Part shown: positions 1 to 10,916 of the stretch, piece after piece | Layout of the letters: every line of letters begins with the position of its first letter | Numbering within the stretch: the first letter of the stretch is position 1 | Assembly (NCBI RefSeq): GCF_000218685.1 | Contig: NW_006763301.1 | Location: forward strand, 1,054,001-1,118,000 | Reading direction: 5' to 3' | Source of the DNA: Serpula lacrymans var. lacrymans S7.9 | Lineage: Eukaryota; Basidiomycota; Agaricomycetes; Boletales; Serpulaceae | DNA length: 64,000 nucleotides | Position numbers and translations under genes: made by a program | Notes under the pieces: model-generated | Database searches by the model: none | What the model was told of the DNA's origin: nothing | The model's input: the letters and a program-made list of their open reading frames with translations, nothing else

Positions 1-1372
1 TGGTTTATCTCGTGCGAATAAATGTTAGAAATTTCCCTTACGGTAATCCGCACAGAATGAAGTGATGACTGTTACCAGGAGAAGTCTGCGGGGAACGTAT
101 TAATGAAATATCCACAAGATGCGACTACCAAAGCTTACGAAGATCCTGCAGCAACGGTACTCATTTCAGCCACTGGCTCTTCATCACCGTCTTCAATGGT
201 TATGAAGTACTCTTTGTGAGTTTTCAGCTAATATCAAACGTCAGGAAAAGAAAACCACTGGATATGACATTAACTATATCACATACTTGGAAGATAAGAT
301 ATGCAACATATGTCAGGAACAACAGGATTGCTGTGCCCCTGGATATGAAGAGCAGACCTGTGGTCGGACATCTTCCATCTCCTACGAGACATTCAGCCTG
401 CTCCTTGATGCCTGCGGCCGTCGTACTTGCGTATGCTGCAGGGATCACCAGAGCTAGAAATTAACGAGATGATTAACTGTTCATCTTGGTATCAAAGCTA
501 CATAAAACACAGTATGCTTACTAATGCATGCTAAAGTCATCAACTGATAGTATGTCAGGACAATAAACAGGATATATGATAAAATCACCTTACAGAAGCA
601 GACCTAAAACAACTGTCAGTAGTGTCACACCGATTATTTGACAGAACTTACGCCTGGGCTCCTTGTACTTGGAAATTTCCCTCAGGAAACTTGAGGCCCC
701 CTAAGTCAGACGTCATATAAGATCCCGTGGCGACATAAGGCGTCGGTCTTACCTGCCAGGAACGAACAACCCAACACTAATAGTATGTTTGACAAAATAG
801 AGCCTAACATCTATTTTTATCCTCGTTAGTCGTAAACGATGCACTATCTAAATGTGTTCTTACAGACGTCTGAACAATGACGAGTTGATCTGCCACGTCG
901 ATTAGAAGGAGTCGATAGGCGAATCGGCATGACTGACCTTGCAAAAGAGCGGCGATGCCCACAATTATTTCTACGGCATTTCCGAATGAAGCATTGAGTA
1001 GACCCGACAAGGTTTGTCCGAGTTTGACTGAAAGTTGGTCAGTCGCTTCACCGAGCAGCTATATACAAGGTAAGAATAGAACAGAAGCTGTAGCTTGAAA
1101 TCGCCCACCTTTGCCAAAGGTACGATAGCCAAAAAGCTGAAGGAGAATCGGAGAACGGCATCCCATTCCAGATTATGGGAGATGATGCTCAGGGGTACGA
1201 ATACGAGCAGAACATTGAACCAGGATCCAAAGAAGAAATATTTATAAGAATCCAGCCAAGAAGGCTCTCCTTCTGCTTTTGAAACCTTCACGACACGCTG
1301 AAGAAATGATAGAGGTAGCTCGTCGTTTCCGTTGCCATTCTCTAGCAAAGGAGATGTTTCTGTGGGGGGCAT
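1..1372 (-). CDS. Vacuolar Ca2+/H+ antiporter (CAX/VCX1 type), 3' end outside the window
   Basis: Cation/proton exchanger of the CaCA superfamily; family members load Ca2+ into the vacuole using the proton gradient. I start at the Met at 1372, which opens MPPTETSPLLENG, a dileucine-containing N-terminus. Ten exons read in phase: 1109-1372, 938-1058, 864-889, 753-810, 652-700, 594-603, 522-543, 287-453, 139-227 and 42-85. An intron then runs off the left edge. Family motifs appear in order: GLLNASFGNAVEIIVG (the GNAxE ion-binding region), VQTSMLGSILSNILLVLG, LVIPAAYAS, ISRGTAILLFLTYVAY and VTSFCADY, the start of the second exchanger repeat. About 283 residues are visible, so roughly the C-terminal third is missing. 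Exons of 10, 22 and 26 nt make automatic annotation likely to fail here. No stop or frameshift was found. An E-box (CACGTG) lies about 60 bp upstream of the start. Confidence 0.88.
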
Positions 1373-2362
1373 TATGGTAAGGATGAAATAGATAGTTCGC
1401 CAAGAGCGTTTTGACATGAGGAAATATATCATATCACGTGACTCTTCTTTACCCCTCGCGTGAGTATTTCCATAAGCGGTAAGTAGTATTTAGCGAGCGC
1501 AAAAGTCTTTGCAAGTCTTGGAACGGGTTTTGAGCTTGTCGTCTTGTACTACTGTGGCCGTACATAGGATTGTTTCGCGCACTTTGGAAAGACGTGTCTT
1601 GCCTATTTGCCCAGGTGGCTTTGGTTATCATAGTCGCACTGCGGACCTGAACCTATCTGTGCCAACTTTCCATAGAATGTTCTACGGCACTCGGCAGTGC
1701 CGGCGAATGCAGCTGCAGGCAGTGTCCGGATCTGAAACCGATGTTCGCTATGACTTCCAAAGGAATCTTCGACGATACTACCAGGCAGAGCGCCGACCTC
1801 GAAACAGGTACCTGATCAGGGTCTTAGGATATTGGTCCAGTGTACGCTTCATCTTATGTAGCACAGGTTACTAATTGAACAATGTCTGTGTCGACGTTGA
1901 ACAACATCGAGCGATGATGGCACAGCACTGTAGTCTCGTACCAGACGTTTTGGGAAGGCGCCGCTTGTTCTGCGTCTTCCAAAACGACTATTCTTTGACA
2001 CTCCAAGCCACTCCCCCGCAACGAATAATCCAAGCAGAAGGATATATTATTATTTACAGCGCTGAAATGGCGCAAGCTCCGCATTAGTTATCGATGACCT
2101 CACAGTGCACCGATCTCCAAGTTGCCTTGACGAAAACACCACCCCTTGGCTGCAGTTGTTCTCCTCAGCTGATCGTTATTCTTACCAATAATTACTGTTC
2201 AAGGAGTCAGACATTGTTGACGACGTAATCGGGGTTTTATGTACGCATAAATGGTTCCTCTTTCTGCAGGAAGCCTTTGAAAGCGGTGACCACAGCATCG
2301 TGCAATCAAAATAAATTGGCCAGTAACTTACAATTGGACTGATCAACTCCTCTTTCACCATC
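1373..2362. other. Intergenic stretch with a CACGTG palindrome and no assignable gene
   Basis: Divergent spacer between the exchanger and the DUF6593 gene. TCACGTGA, an E-box palindrome, sits at 1434-1441, about 62 bp from the exchanger start. An open frame on the + strand at 1509-1874 has an Arg-rich stretch but no domain I can name, and no convincing spliced continuation. I do not call it a gene. Confidence 0.4.
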
Positions 2363-3002
2363 ATGCAGCTCACACTCTCGAGCGAGAACGTCCGTGATAC
2401 AGTCATGACAAACTTACAAGGTCAAGTCATTTATAAAATAGATACTCCTTGGAGTTTGACTGCGCGCACTACCACTATACGGAAAATCAGGCCCAGCTCC
2501 TCCCCGCTTAGCATGCGCGATGACTTCGAAGTCGTAGCAGAAATTGACTGGCACTCCTGGACGTCGTCTAAATTCCGCTTCAATGGCAACCAAGTACGAT
2601 CGGAAGATTATATCCCAAGTACTGGGTTTACCAGACGGTGTGTGCACTTTCCAACAGAAGATAGGGTGTATTAAACAAGGATACAGCAAACGCACATTTA
2701 TAGGCCCAGATGGACGGAAGTACAAATGGACACTCGGTCGCCGGACGCCTTCTGTGAGCAGTGATTTGCTATTCATCTCTAATGTTTCACTTACGCAGAT
2801 ACGACAGCTTGAGCTGGGGGATATTCCTGTAGCTCGCTTCCACAAAAGGAGTTTGGGCGTCATTGGACAGAGTCATCCGCCTTACCTCGAGATATACCCA
2901 GCCGGTGAACATATCGTAGACGCGATTGTTTTGACTTTTATATATGTGGAAAAGCTGCGGAAGGATGGGCAAAGGGCAGCAGCCGCCAGTGCAGCTGCTT
3001 AA
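2363..3002 (+). CDS. DUF6593-domain protein
   Basis: A small cytosolic-type protein of the DUF6593 family, which is expanded in Agaricomycetes and has no known function. Exon 1 is 2363-2637. A 49-nt intron (GTGTGTGC...GATACAG) brings exon 2, from 2687, into phase. The joined region reads FTRRKRTFIGPDGRKYKW, a typical RxFxGPDGRxYxW family core. A second intron at 2754-2798 (45 nt, GTGAGC...CGCAG) is likely but optional, since its length is a multiple of three. The homologous stretch in the broken copy downstream has a different length, which supports it being an intron. The N-terminus has the family pattern of a short strand, TTI, then AEIDWHSW. The C-terminus has the usual hydrophobic run, PYLEIYPAGEHIVDAIVLTF, followed by YVEKLRKD and an Ala-rich tail. 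The protein is about 183-198 residues depending on intron 2. Confidence 0.82.
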
Positions 3003-4057
3003 ACTTAACTCTGCAGAAGCCCGTCCCTGCAGTTCTACTGGCGGCGTCATGCATGACTCCAACACTTACGCCTGGTATCCCATGACCGAGAGGCAACGCA
3101 CTCCAACGTTCTCGATCAGGGGGAACTATGGCATCCTGATTCCCACTACTCGTCTGCCTACTTCAGTATACTTCTCAAATGGAGAATATCTTTTATATTG
3201 CGTGTCACATGTAATTCCTGGACCCGTAGGTTCCAGGTTTCCAAAGCACAAATGTCCGCTGCGTTTTCCAAGGACCTTTTAGTCATTACTCATTTACGTT
3301 TACGCTTCCTTTCCTTTCTCGCACTTTCGGCTCATTCCCTTCATTGTCACGTGGCTACCTTGGTGCTACTCACTCTTGCATCCATTGTACGTTGTTGCTC
3401 TGTGATCGCTGTAAAGGCCGCACAAAATGTTAACTGTAATGGCCTGCTGTGTGATCTGGACACAGCCGGGGCCAGGTCTGCCCCAGAGGGCAATGGTTAT
3501 ATGACCAATGTGAGGAATGATTATACCAGGATATGACCCAAAAGCCCCCACAAAACCTATTTAAATAGCTAAATTATATGTAATGATATCGTCCTCATGA
3601 GCTGTTGACTTTCTTGTTGACATTCCTACGCCGCTTTACACTATCAGGACGTCTCAAGTGGAAGCTACTGTTAGCTCACAGCAGTGGTCAGTGTTGGCGT
3701 GTTTAATATTATTTCTCATACAGGAAATAGCATATGTACTGCCATACATTGGCAAAACATGGGGGGTCCGAATCGAGGTCTTCAGTTTGGCCCAGTCGCG
3801 GTGTACTGGTACATGTCCTCTCAGTCATCGCGCACTTGGAAAATCCATATCAGCCGGTTTCCGCAAAAACGTTAAACTGATCGCGCATGTCAAGACGAGA
3901 AGTATTCGGTCTGATTTTCGTCATCATAATTCCGTTTTGGTGAGTGTAACTTGAAGGTCAAGAGCATAGATTTCATCCTAGGCATTGGCTTTACCAGTTG
4001 GCAAGTCCACTGGCTCGTGACTTCAAATAAAGCAATATATCTTTACTCCAATGCAAA
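3003..4057. other. Intergenic stretch, no gene seen
   Basis: Several short frames occur, but none has a recognisable domain or splices into its neighbours. The 5' half of the DUF6593 copy that follows should lie here. I could not align anything in this stretch to the first copy's N-terminal exon, so that half is either lost or too diverged to see. Confidence 0.4.
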
Positions 4058-4377
4058 GCACGTACCTTTTTGGGTCAAGATGGACGATCATACAAATGGA
4101 CGCTCGGTCATAGTGTTCCTTCTGTGAGCGTTGGCACCAATGTCTTTACAAGAGTTTCACTTATAAGGTTCTCAACTTGAGCTAAACGATGACTAGAGTA
4201 CTCCTGTAGCTCACTTTTACAAAAGGAGCTTGGGCATTATCGGCGGGCGGCATCCACCATATCTCGGGATATTTCATGCTGGAGAACACATAGTAAACAT
4301 GGTTATTTAACCCTCGTATACGTCGAGAAACTATAAAAGGATAGGGAAAGAGCTGCTTACATTGCTGCTGCCGCGAG
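4058..4377 (+). pseudogene. Broken 3' copy of the neighbouring DUF6593 gene
   Basis: This matches exon 2 of the DUF6593 gene 1.4 kb upstream, in the same orientation. It reads RTFLGQDGRSYKWTLGH, then an intron-like GTGAGC...TTATAAG, then LELNDD. An in-frame TAG follows at 4194-4196. Next comes PVAHFYKRSLGIIG and PPYLGIFHAGEHIV, then a one-base frame change near 4308 ahead of LTLVYVEKL. There the Lys codon that follows in the intact gene is replaced by TAA. The disruptions are read directly from the sequence. No N-terminal half was found. It is best explained as a tandem duplicate that decayed. Confidence 0.8.
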
Positions 4378-4783
4378 TCAACCAGTGGATGCGTTCATCT
4401 CCTTTCTTTAAATTTATACCCAGCGTTTATATAATCAATAATACTATTGCTTTGTTGCATTAGATTCCTGGGTTGGATCAAGAATGATTTGAGGCCGCAT
4501 GTGACTTGGAGCTTCTACGCACGAAACTGTTCAGACATCGGAAAGATCTGTGTACGGCTCGTGGATACATCCTGCGTGAAACGTCAGGAACAACAAGCAT
4601 CCAACTGGAAAAGTTACACCTTTCAAGCTACACATATATCAGTTATAAGCGTCACGAATAATTAATGAATATATTGTTTCTCATTATGAGCGAATGGTAA
4701 TCCACAGAAACGTCGGTAAACAAAATGCACACATGATAGAACGTAAGATTATGATGTTTGATCCAAGATCATTGATTCGGCCC
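4378..4783. other. Convergent intergenic spacer, nothing seen
   Basis: AT-rich spacer between the DUF6593 remnant and the 3' end of the membrane-protein gene on the other strand. It presumably contains that gene's 3' UTR and polyadenylation region. No conserved coding signal was seen. Confidence 0.35.
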
Positions 4784-6215
4784 TCATATTTCTGGCGCAC
4801 CACTGTATTGACCAGGACGAGGGAATTGTGTTTGACTGGGGTAACCATGGGAGGGCGAGAAAGCATTAGGATTACTGCCAGTAGTCTGGATAGTAGGTGT
4901 CGGAGGCGAAGTGGGGAAAGTGCTCGGATCTGAAGGGTCCTGTAATACGTCTAATCAGTGACACTTTCCAATCCCAAGTTCGTAAACTTACATAAAGCCT
5001 GGGTGGAGTCATCGGCGATTGTCCTGGGAACGGATTGACTTGGTACATGCTGTTCGTGTAATCAGATCGGGGCTTATTCGCACTCCCTGCCACGGACTCG
5101 TTGTATGCAGCCGAAGGAGCGAGCTTGGGGCGGCGGCTGCGAACCACGAAGAACCCAATAGCAGCTGCGATAAGTCCTACACCAACTACGCCTCCCACAA
5201 CTCCACCAGCGATGGCACCCGCATTGGTGTGAGATGAAGATGGTGATCCAGAGGTTGAACCAGGGGAGGAACCTGAGGAAGAGGTGGGAGCGGGAGAGGA
5301 CGTTGGAGATGAACTGGCCACGCTGCCAGTTGACTGAACCCGGGTGGCTGTTGATTCCGGAGTATCTGGGTAGGTACTTCGACATGTTATTCGATGTCCA
5401 AGCAGCGATTCACCTACCTCCATCAGCTTTTGCCGCAGTTACATTGAAGTCATCGCTTGCCTGCATCGCAAAAGAAATAGCTAAGCATTTCACAACATCG
5501 GATGAAAGAGCGACGTACCATAACATTCAAATAAGCCCAGTTCGGTACAGCTGTGCCACTGGGGATATCAGTGGGAAATCTGTTGACAATCTCGTCAACA
5601 TGGCGATCACAGTCGTGATTGGAGAAACTAACGACTGAGGAAAGATAGTGGTGCAATTGGTACTCCAAGAACTCCAGCTGATCGAATATTTGTGGTTATC
5701 ACTAGTGATAAAGGATACAACATAGAAAGAAATACCTGATCCATGTGGAGTTCTGACATGCACCGCAGGCACTGAGCATAGAATATGTGACGGTGCTGCA
5801 TTGACATTGATTCACATCCGTTGGATCTGGGCCAATGTAATGCGTGCCGTTGGGCAATGCATTCACAGTAAATTCTGAGGAGATACGTTAATGTTCAATC
5901 AGCCTTTTTGGGTATTTGAGTGGCAGAGTTAGGTCACTCACGTCCATCATTACAAGCAGCCTGAAGATAAGCTGCTACCAAACAAGGATTCTGGCCACGA
6001 CTATTGGATGCCTAAAATTGAAGTCGAAAAAAAAACATTAGCACATAGTCATTGATACATAGTCTTATACCGCCACCGCTACTAGTATGGAACGCAGACC
6101 TCACCCAGTCAAATGATGGGATGCACACGACATTCGAGGACTGCGCTGATGTCTTTCTGACCACTGAAAATATTTGGAGTGCAACGACTGCAACTGGCCA
6201 GAGGTCGAAAAGCAT
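4784..6215 (-). CDS. Secreted Ser-rich single-pass membrane protein with a Cys-rich N-domain
   Basis: Eight exons keep phase throughout: 6105-6215, 5942-6011, 5736-5874, 5633-5677, 5519-5579, 5418-5460, 4992-5365 and 4784-4939. They give a 332-residue protein. Order of parts: signal peptide (MLFDLWPVAVVALQIF...TSAQ, residues 1-25); a Cys- and Asn-rich ectodomain with RGQNPCLVAAYLQAACN, CQCSTVTYSMLSACGACQN and WSSWSTNC; a Ser/Thr/Pro stalk; one membrane helix (AGAIAGGVVGGVVGVGLIAA); a basic RSRRPK stop-transfer; and a Pro-rich cytosolic tail. I recognise the ectodomain pattern as a common Agaricomycete family without a characterised member. The layout resembles cell-wall stress sensors of the Mid2/Wsc kind, but that is only an analogy. 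A second, unrelated protein of similar layout is encoded at 53.5 kb. Confidence 0.85.
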
Positions 6216-8402
6216 GTTGTGACGGAAAGAGGGACAAGAGGAGGGAAGCAATATTTTACCTGTCCATCCCTACCGCACGCGTCCCTAGCATTATTTACAT
6301 ACTGCAAACAGCGAAGTAGGGTTAGCTTCTAGTGCATGTTTTGGGCGCTTGTTCCTGACATGCTGTGCTCAAGACGGGCCACATCAAATGTAATATAGTC
6401 GCGTATAGCTACCGTGACGGAGCCACTTCACAATACCAATAATCTTTGAGTAAGTTTTACCCCTTTTTGTCAGACTCAAATGTATTTGTTGGAAAAAACG
6501 CGAGGTTTCCGCAAAGGCTGTGGTGGATAGTGGGTTACCACCAACACCCACGCTCGATGAAGAAATGATAATACTTAGTAGATATCGGCGCTTCTTCTTG
6601 CTCGGGCACATCGATATAGATTCTCAGTTCATCAGGATAAGGAAGAACTCAGTCTCAGCCAAGCATCTACAGATGAGTCGAATGGTTGACCAACACCGAG
6701 GATATTAAAAGAGCGCAGAGCTTCACGGGCGGGTCCCATCAGGACCTTGATGAGCCCTTTTGTGTAAGGCGAGGTTGGACATACAAAGCCATGTGATTAA
6801 TCGACAGATTCCATCCGCTGATTAGTAGAAGTCACATATGTGCCGATAACAGCCAATAATTCATGCAGATAGTGAATCCAATTGACACGAGGTATACGTC
6901 AGGTGTGCTGCCTATCGGAAGATCAATGGACTATTTCGGAGTGGTTAGGACCTGGCCAGTGAATCTTGATTTGGTAGATAGATCGCAGTAAGTTCATCGA
7001 GTGCTCGACGTACATGACGCTGTATGAAAATCTGTGGTAGACTAACAAAAGGATCTTGATGAGTGGACGATCGTTTGATCTTTTACGGAGAACCAATACC
7101 ACCATCAACGGATCTAGTAGCCAATGAAATGCGTAAAACACAACGAGGAATCTAAATCTAGGGCCTACATTATGACATATCAGTGTATCATCACTCCTTT
7201 GCCTCCCAAAGACAATCCCTAAGCAGAGTCGCCGACGCTAAGGCCGTATGAAGCGTAAAAGATGAAAGTGTCCGTGTGTCTGTTAGGAGCACAGTCGAAA
7301 CACCTATGTGCTGCAGCGCCACTGTTGGTGCGAGACATATGAAATGTGATTAAGAAAGACAGTGAAAGTTGAGCCCATCACAACCACCCGACCTGATGAA
7401 CAAGTCGCAACAACCCATAAGGAAAACAAGTCCATACCTGAGACGTGCACGATCGGTGCTTATTCCATTTACATCCATACCGGGATACGTGGGTGAACGT
7501 ATAAACACTGGGGAGATGCGAGCGAGAATGGGCGCTGACAGCGTGATATTACACGCCTACAACTACGTAAAGGCACCACGGAGTCGCAGAGTGGCTAACT
7601 ACCCAAACAACTTAGAACCAACACGCTGAATGGAGAGAGAAGATGTATTGCTTACATGCAGAACCCGACTTGCAATAGAAGACATTTGACTTCATATTTA
7701 CGTGAAAATTTCCTGCCATCAGATCAAGGACTGGATCTATTGAGGACCCTGGGCGCGTCCAATGAGAATGACTGATTGGAGGTACGGGTGACTGAGCCAA
7801 GAACGATAGTTGTTGAAGAAGAAAGTTAACAAAGCAACGAGAAATTCGCATTGCTCACGCGAGTTCATCGACAAGAGGCAGTACAGCAGGCGTAATATGC
7901 GTTTCAGGCTATCAATTGGCAGTAGCAGATTTTGCGTAAATGTAAGACGTGCTTCGTCAAGCTGTAGACGCCTGAAATTTGAATTATGTAGTACCAGTAC
8001 ATCCAGTCGCCATCACAGCGACAGGCAACTGGCTATACACCACAGAATGACCAATTCGATGCTCACCAAATACTTGTGCAGGGGCCTCCTAGGCAAAGCA
8101 TGGAATCTTAGTAGAATAACACATCGTACACGTAGCGTTCATGTAGGATAGCATATGAGACTATCCCTGGACAGCATGCGCAGAGTCGCAGGCGATCCAT
8201 GTGTACTGAATCCTGCCAAAAGCGGACGTTTGGAAAACGCTTGATTGCTCATAGTTTGAAAGAGAATGGATGGGTGGAGATACATAGATGCCTTTCGCCT
8301 CAAGGCCTCAATGGCATGCGGAAGATCATGATGACTTCGAGTTCGTTTGTAGCAATGTTTGGCTGAGCGAGTTTTAGATGTTCTTAAGGGAAAAAATATA
8401 GC
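6216..8402. other. 2.2-kb stretch without a recognisable gene
   Basis: Short frames exist on both strands (for example 6384-6611 -, 7369-7629 + and 7810-8151 +). They do not extend through plausible introns, and none shows a domain. I saw no terminal inverted repeats or long internal repeats. The tRNA gene lies at its right end. It could be decayed coding sequence or an untranslated transcript locus. Confidence 0.4.
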
Positions 8403-8487
8403 GCCGGGATAGCTCAGCTGGGAGAGCAACAGACTGAAGTGACACTTTGTATTCTGGAGGTCCCGTGTTCAATCCACGGTCCTGGCA
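8403..8487 (+). tRNA. tRNA-Phe (GAA) with a 12-nt intron
   Basis: The acceptor stem pairs GCCGGGA (8403-8409) with TCCTGGC (8480-8486), followed by discriminator A at 8487. The D arm is GCTC-AGCTGGGA-GAGC. The T arm is CCGTG-TTCAATC-CACGG. The anticodon loop reads CTGAAG, with GAA as anticodon. A 12-nt insert (TGACACTTTGTA) sits one base 3' of the anticodon, the standard position for a nuclear tRNA intron. Without it the anticodon stem closes as CAGA/TCTG. A box (TAGCTCAGCTGG) and B box (GTTCAATCC) are intact. The 85-nt length equals 73 plus 12. Confidence 0.93.
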
Positions 8488-8489
8488 TA

Positions 8490-8495
8490 TTTTTT
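8490..8495 (+). terminator. RNA polymerase III terminator of the tRNA gene
   Basis: A run of six T residues starts three bases after the mature 3' end of tRNA-Phe. This is the expected Pol III stop signal on the coding strand. Confidence 0.8.
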
Positions 8496-8886
8496 GGTTG
8501 GTCGTATTCTTTTTCGTCTCTCTTTTTCTCGCAAGTCCTTTTGGAGTTCCAAGTTTTGTACACTGGTCAAACGTTTCAGATTTTCAGTGAGATATTTTTC
8601 CACTTTCGTTCTCCAAATGCGTATCTATCCGGCGCGTTAACATGTTGCTGGAAGTTTGGGTCCGTGACTGTAGGATGAATCTGCTGGAATGTTCTGGATG
8701 GTTGTACACCTACTTTGATTACACTTCGTATAAACAAATTGCTTAGAAAAGACGAGCTACTTTTGCTTTTTTCCCTGTCTAGAGCATTTGTGTATCATTG
8801 ATCTTGTCTAATCGGTTTTTCTTTCTTTTTTTTTTTTTTCAGAACTTGTAACTTTTTGGGTCTCCCGCTTCCTGTCTTCTTCCACC

Positions 8887-10480
8887 ATGTCGATGCCTGC
8901 TAGCACTGCCAACTGGCATTGGAAAAACAAGAACGTGACGCCCTGGGCGAAAACTTGGTTTGAGCGCGAGCTCACAAGCGTCACGATCCAAGGTGATGGT
9001 TCAGAGGAGAAAGTGTCTATCACGAGCGTAATCGAAGTGGATGGCGATGTCGAGCTTGGCCAGCGCAAGTCAAAGTACGTCACGCGTTCGTTCTTGCACA
9101 GACTAAAGAAACTTCTCCCTGACTCTCCACGCAGGTTGATCACGATATACGATTGCAGGATTGACCTTGACTGGTCAGGCACAGCGAGTGATGGGACTGA
9201 AGTCAATGGGAAAGTATCGATCCCGGAAGTGTCTCATGAAAACACACTGGATGGGCACTCGGATTACATCGTGCGTAGCTCATTTACTCTCTTCGATGAT
9301 CCCCATTAGTAAATCAGCACAATTTGCATGCAGTATGATTGGTCTCTGAAAACACAATCCAGTCCAGCTGTCGATGCCCTTTACAAGCTCGCAAGAGCTC
9401 GTTTGCCTGCCGCGCTCGAGGCCAAGTTCGCTCAGTTTCCAGTTGCTCTCATTGATACACACGGAAAGGATCTTACTGTGAGCACAGAGGCAAGTCGAAC
9501 GGGCACGCCCGCACCGTCAACTGTTCCAGCGGCAACCTCCACGTCTACAGCTGCTGCTCCGGTTCCGGCACCAAAGAGTGTTCCAGAAAAGAAAGTTGCT
9601 TTGAACACCTCTCGTGTCAAAGCAGAAGCGAGGTTCATGGCAGCGGCAGACGATCTGTTCAGTCTCCTCACGGACGAGAAGCGTATTCCGATGTGGACTC
9701 GCGCACCAGCACAGGTGGGAGCTGTTCATTTTTGTTTTCGTCTACCTTATAGATTTATAGAATCATTAACTGGTTTAATCCGCTGTTGTCTTCCACGCCT
9801 ATTGTCTGCTGTATTCTACGGGTCATTCCATTAGTCGAGTGCGCAAGCTGGCTCTGACTTCTCGCTGTTTGGTGGAGGTGTCAAGGGTAAATATATTTCC
9901 CTGACGCCACCAAAGGAGATCGTCCAGTCTTGGGCTTTGCAAAGTCCAACTTGGCCCTCAGGTCAGTTTACCATCATATCGATGAAAATGTACGCGTCCT
10001 CACGCATCTCTTTCATCAATGGTTTTATATTATCTTCGATGAAATGGTGGCTGTCATACCAGGTCACTCCGCAACTTTGACTACGACGCTCGATCAATCA
10101 TCCGACTCTACGAAGATAACGTTTGCCCTCGACGGAGTGCCGTCTGGTCTGGAAGATGAAATCACCCGGAATTTGGAGGGTTACTAGTAAGTCTACAAAC
10201 GTTATGTATTCACAGGTTCTTGGCTGATGGTAAACCGAACAGCGTTCATGGCCTCAAGTCTATCGGGTATGTACAACTCATCCCGTCTCCTTCTCTTTCT
10301 ACCTCTTCTTCCTCTTCTCGCAAGCGCCCCACCGCTCGCTCGAGACCCACTTCCAGCTCTGGCTCTGTAAGACCATACGCAGCCACCGGGGCCATAGCTA
10401 TAGCCGTCATCGCTCTTGTCGCAGCAGTCACCATACCTTACTTTTCCTTCCCCGTTCCATCCCGCTCTTCTGTCAAGTAA
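8887..10480 (+). CDS. AHA1: Activator of Hsp90 ATPase (Aha1) with a predicted C-terminal membrane anchor
   Basis: Co-chaperone that binds Hsp90 and stimulates its ATPase. Six exons keep phase: 8887-9074, 9135-9270, 9334-9714, 9835-9961, 10063-10186 and 10243-10480. They give 397 residues. The N-terminal Aha1 domain begins NWHWKNKNVTPWAKTWF and includes EVNGKVSIPEVSHEN. A Pro/Ala/Thr linker follows. The C-terminal SRPBCC-fold domain contains GGVKGKYISLTPPKEIVQ, SATLTTTLDQS and GLEDEITRNLEGYY. After the usual family end (HGLKSIGY), a Ser/Arg-rich linker leads to a hydrophobic segment (about residues 367-388, GAIAIAVIALVAAVTIPYF) near the very C-terminus. That is the layout of a tail-anchored protein, unlike soluble yeast and animal Aha1. 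A long polypyrimidine tract ending in CAG at about 8821-8842 may be a leader intron. Confidence 0.9.
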
Positions 10481-10916
10481 ATTTGTTGTTTGTGTGCACA
10501 TTACTAATAATCCCATGGTTTCTTGGGTCGTTGATTTAGGTTGGGCACCGTTCTCTGACGGCTCGACTTCAAGCCTAACCGCACAAGGGACCGAAATAAT
10601 TACAGAAGCAAGAAGGCAAGATAAGAAGTTTCTCAGTGCTAGATCGACTGTAGGGTTTATTGATGAGTTTGTACATTGCGTGCCATGTAGTGTACTAGAA
10701 AAGGGATAGAAATGAAATAGTTACATGTACTTTTTGCCTCCTTTGAATTTTTGCAGAACGGTTTTGGTGTAATAGCGAAGTGGTCCAACCCTAACCCGAA
10801 ATACATAGGCCAAACACAAATTTACATTCCCGCCACCTGTGCACTTGTTCTGTTCGAGTTCCAAGTCCATTACATTTTCCTTCGTTCCTTCACAACCATT
10901 TTACTTGTCTGATACC
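10481..10916. promoter_or_regulatory. Spacer containing the septin promoter
   Basis: A 436-bp stretch between same-strand genes. The last 70 bp before the septin start are rich in C and T (TTTTCCTTCGTTCCTTC), typical of fungal core promoters and leaders. No other gene is seen. Confidence 0.35.

Noticed and set aside
1509..2087. Open frame with an Arg-rich stretch, resembling the N-terminus of a mitochondrial metallopeptidase (Oma1-like)
   Set aside because: The likeness is limited to about 25 residues before the frame breaks. No HEXXH motif or continuing exon follows.
3049..3536. Two overlapping 112-codon + frames after the DUF6593 gene
   Set aside because: No family, no splice support. One contains hydrophobic repeats typical of CT-rich DNA.
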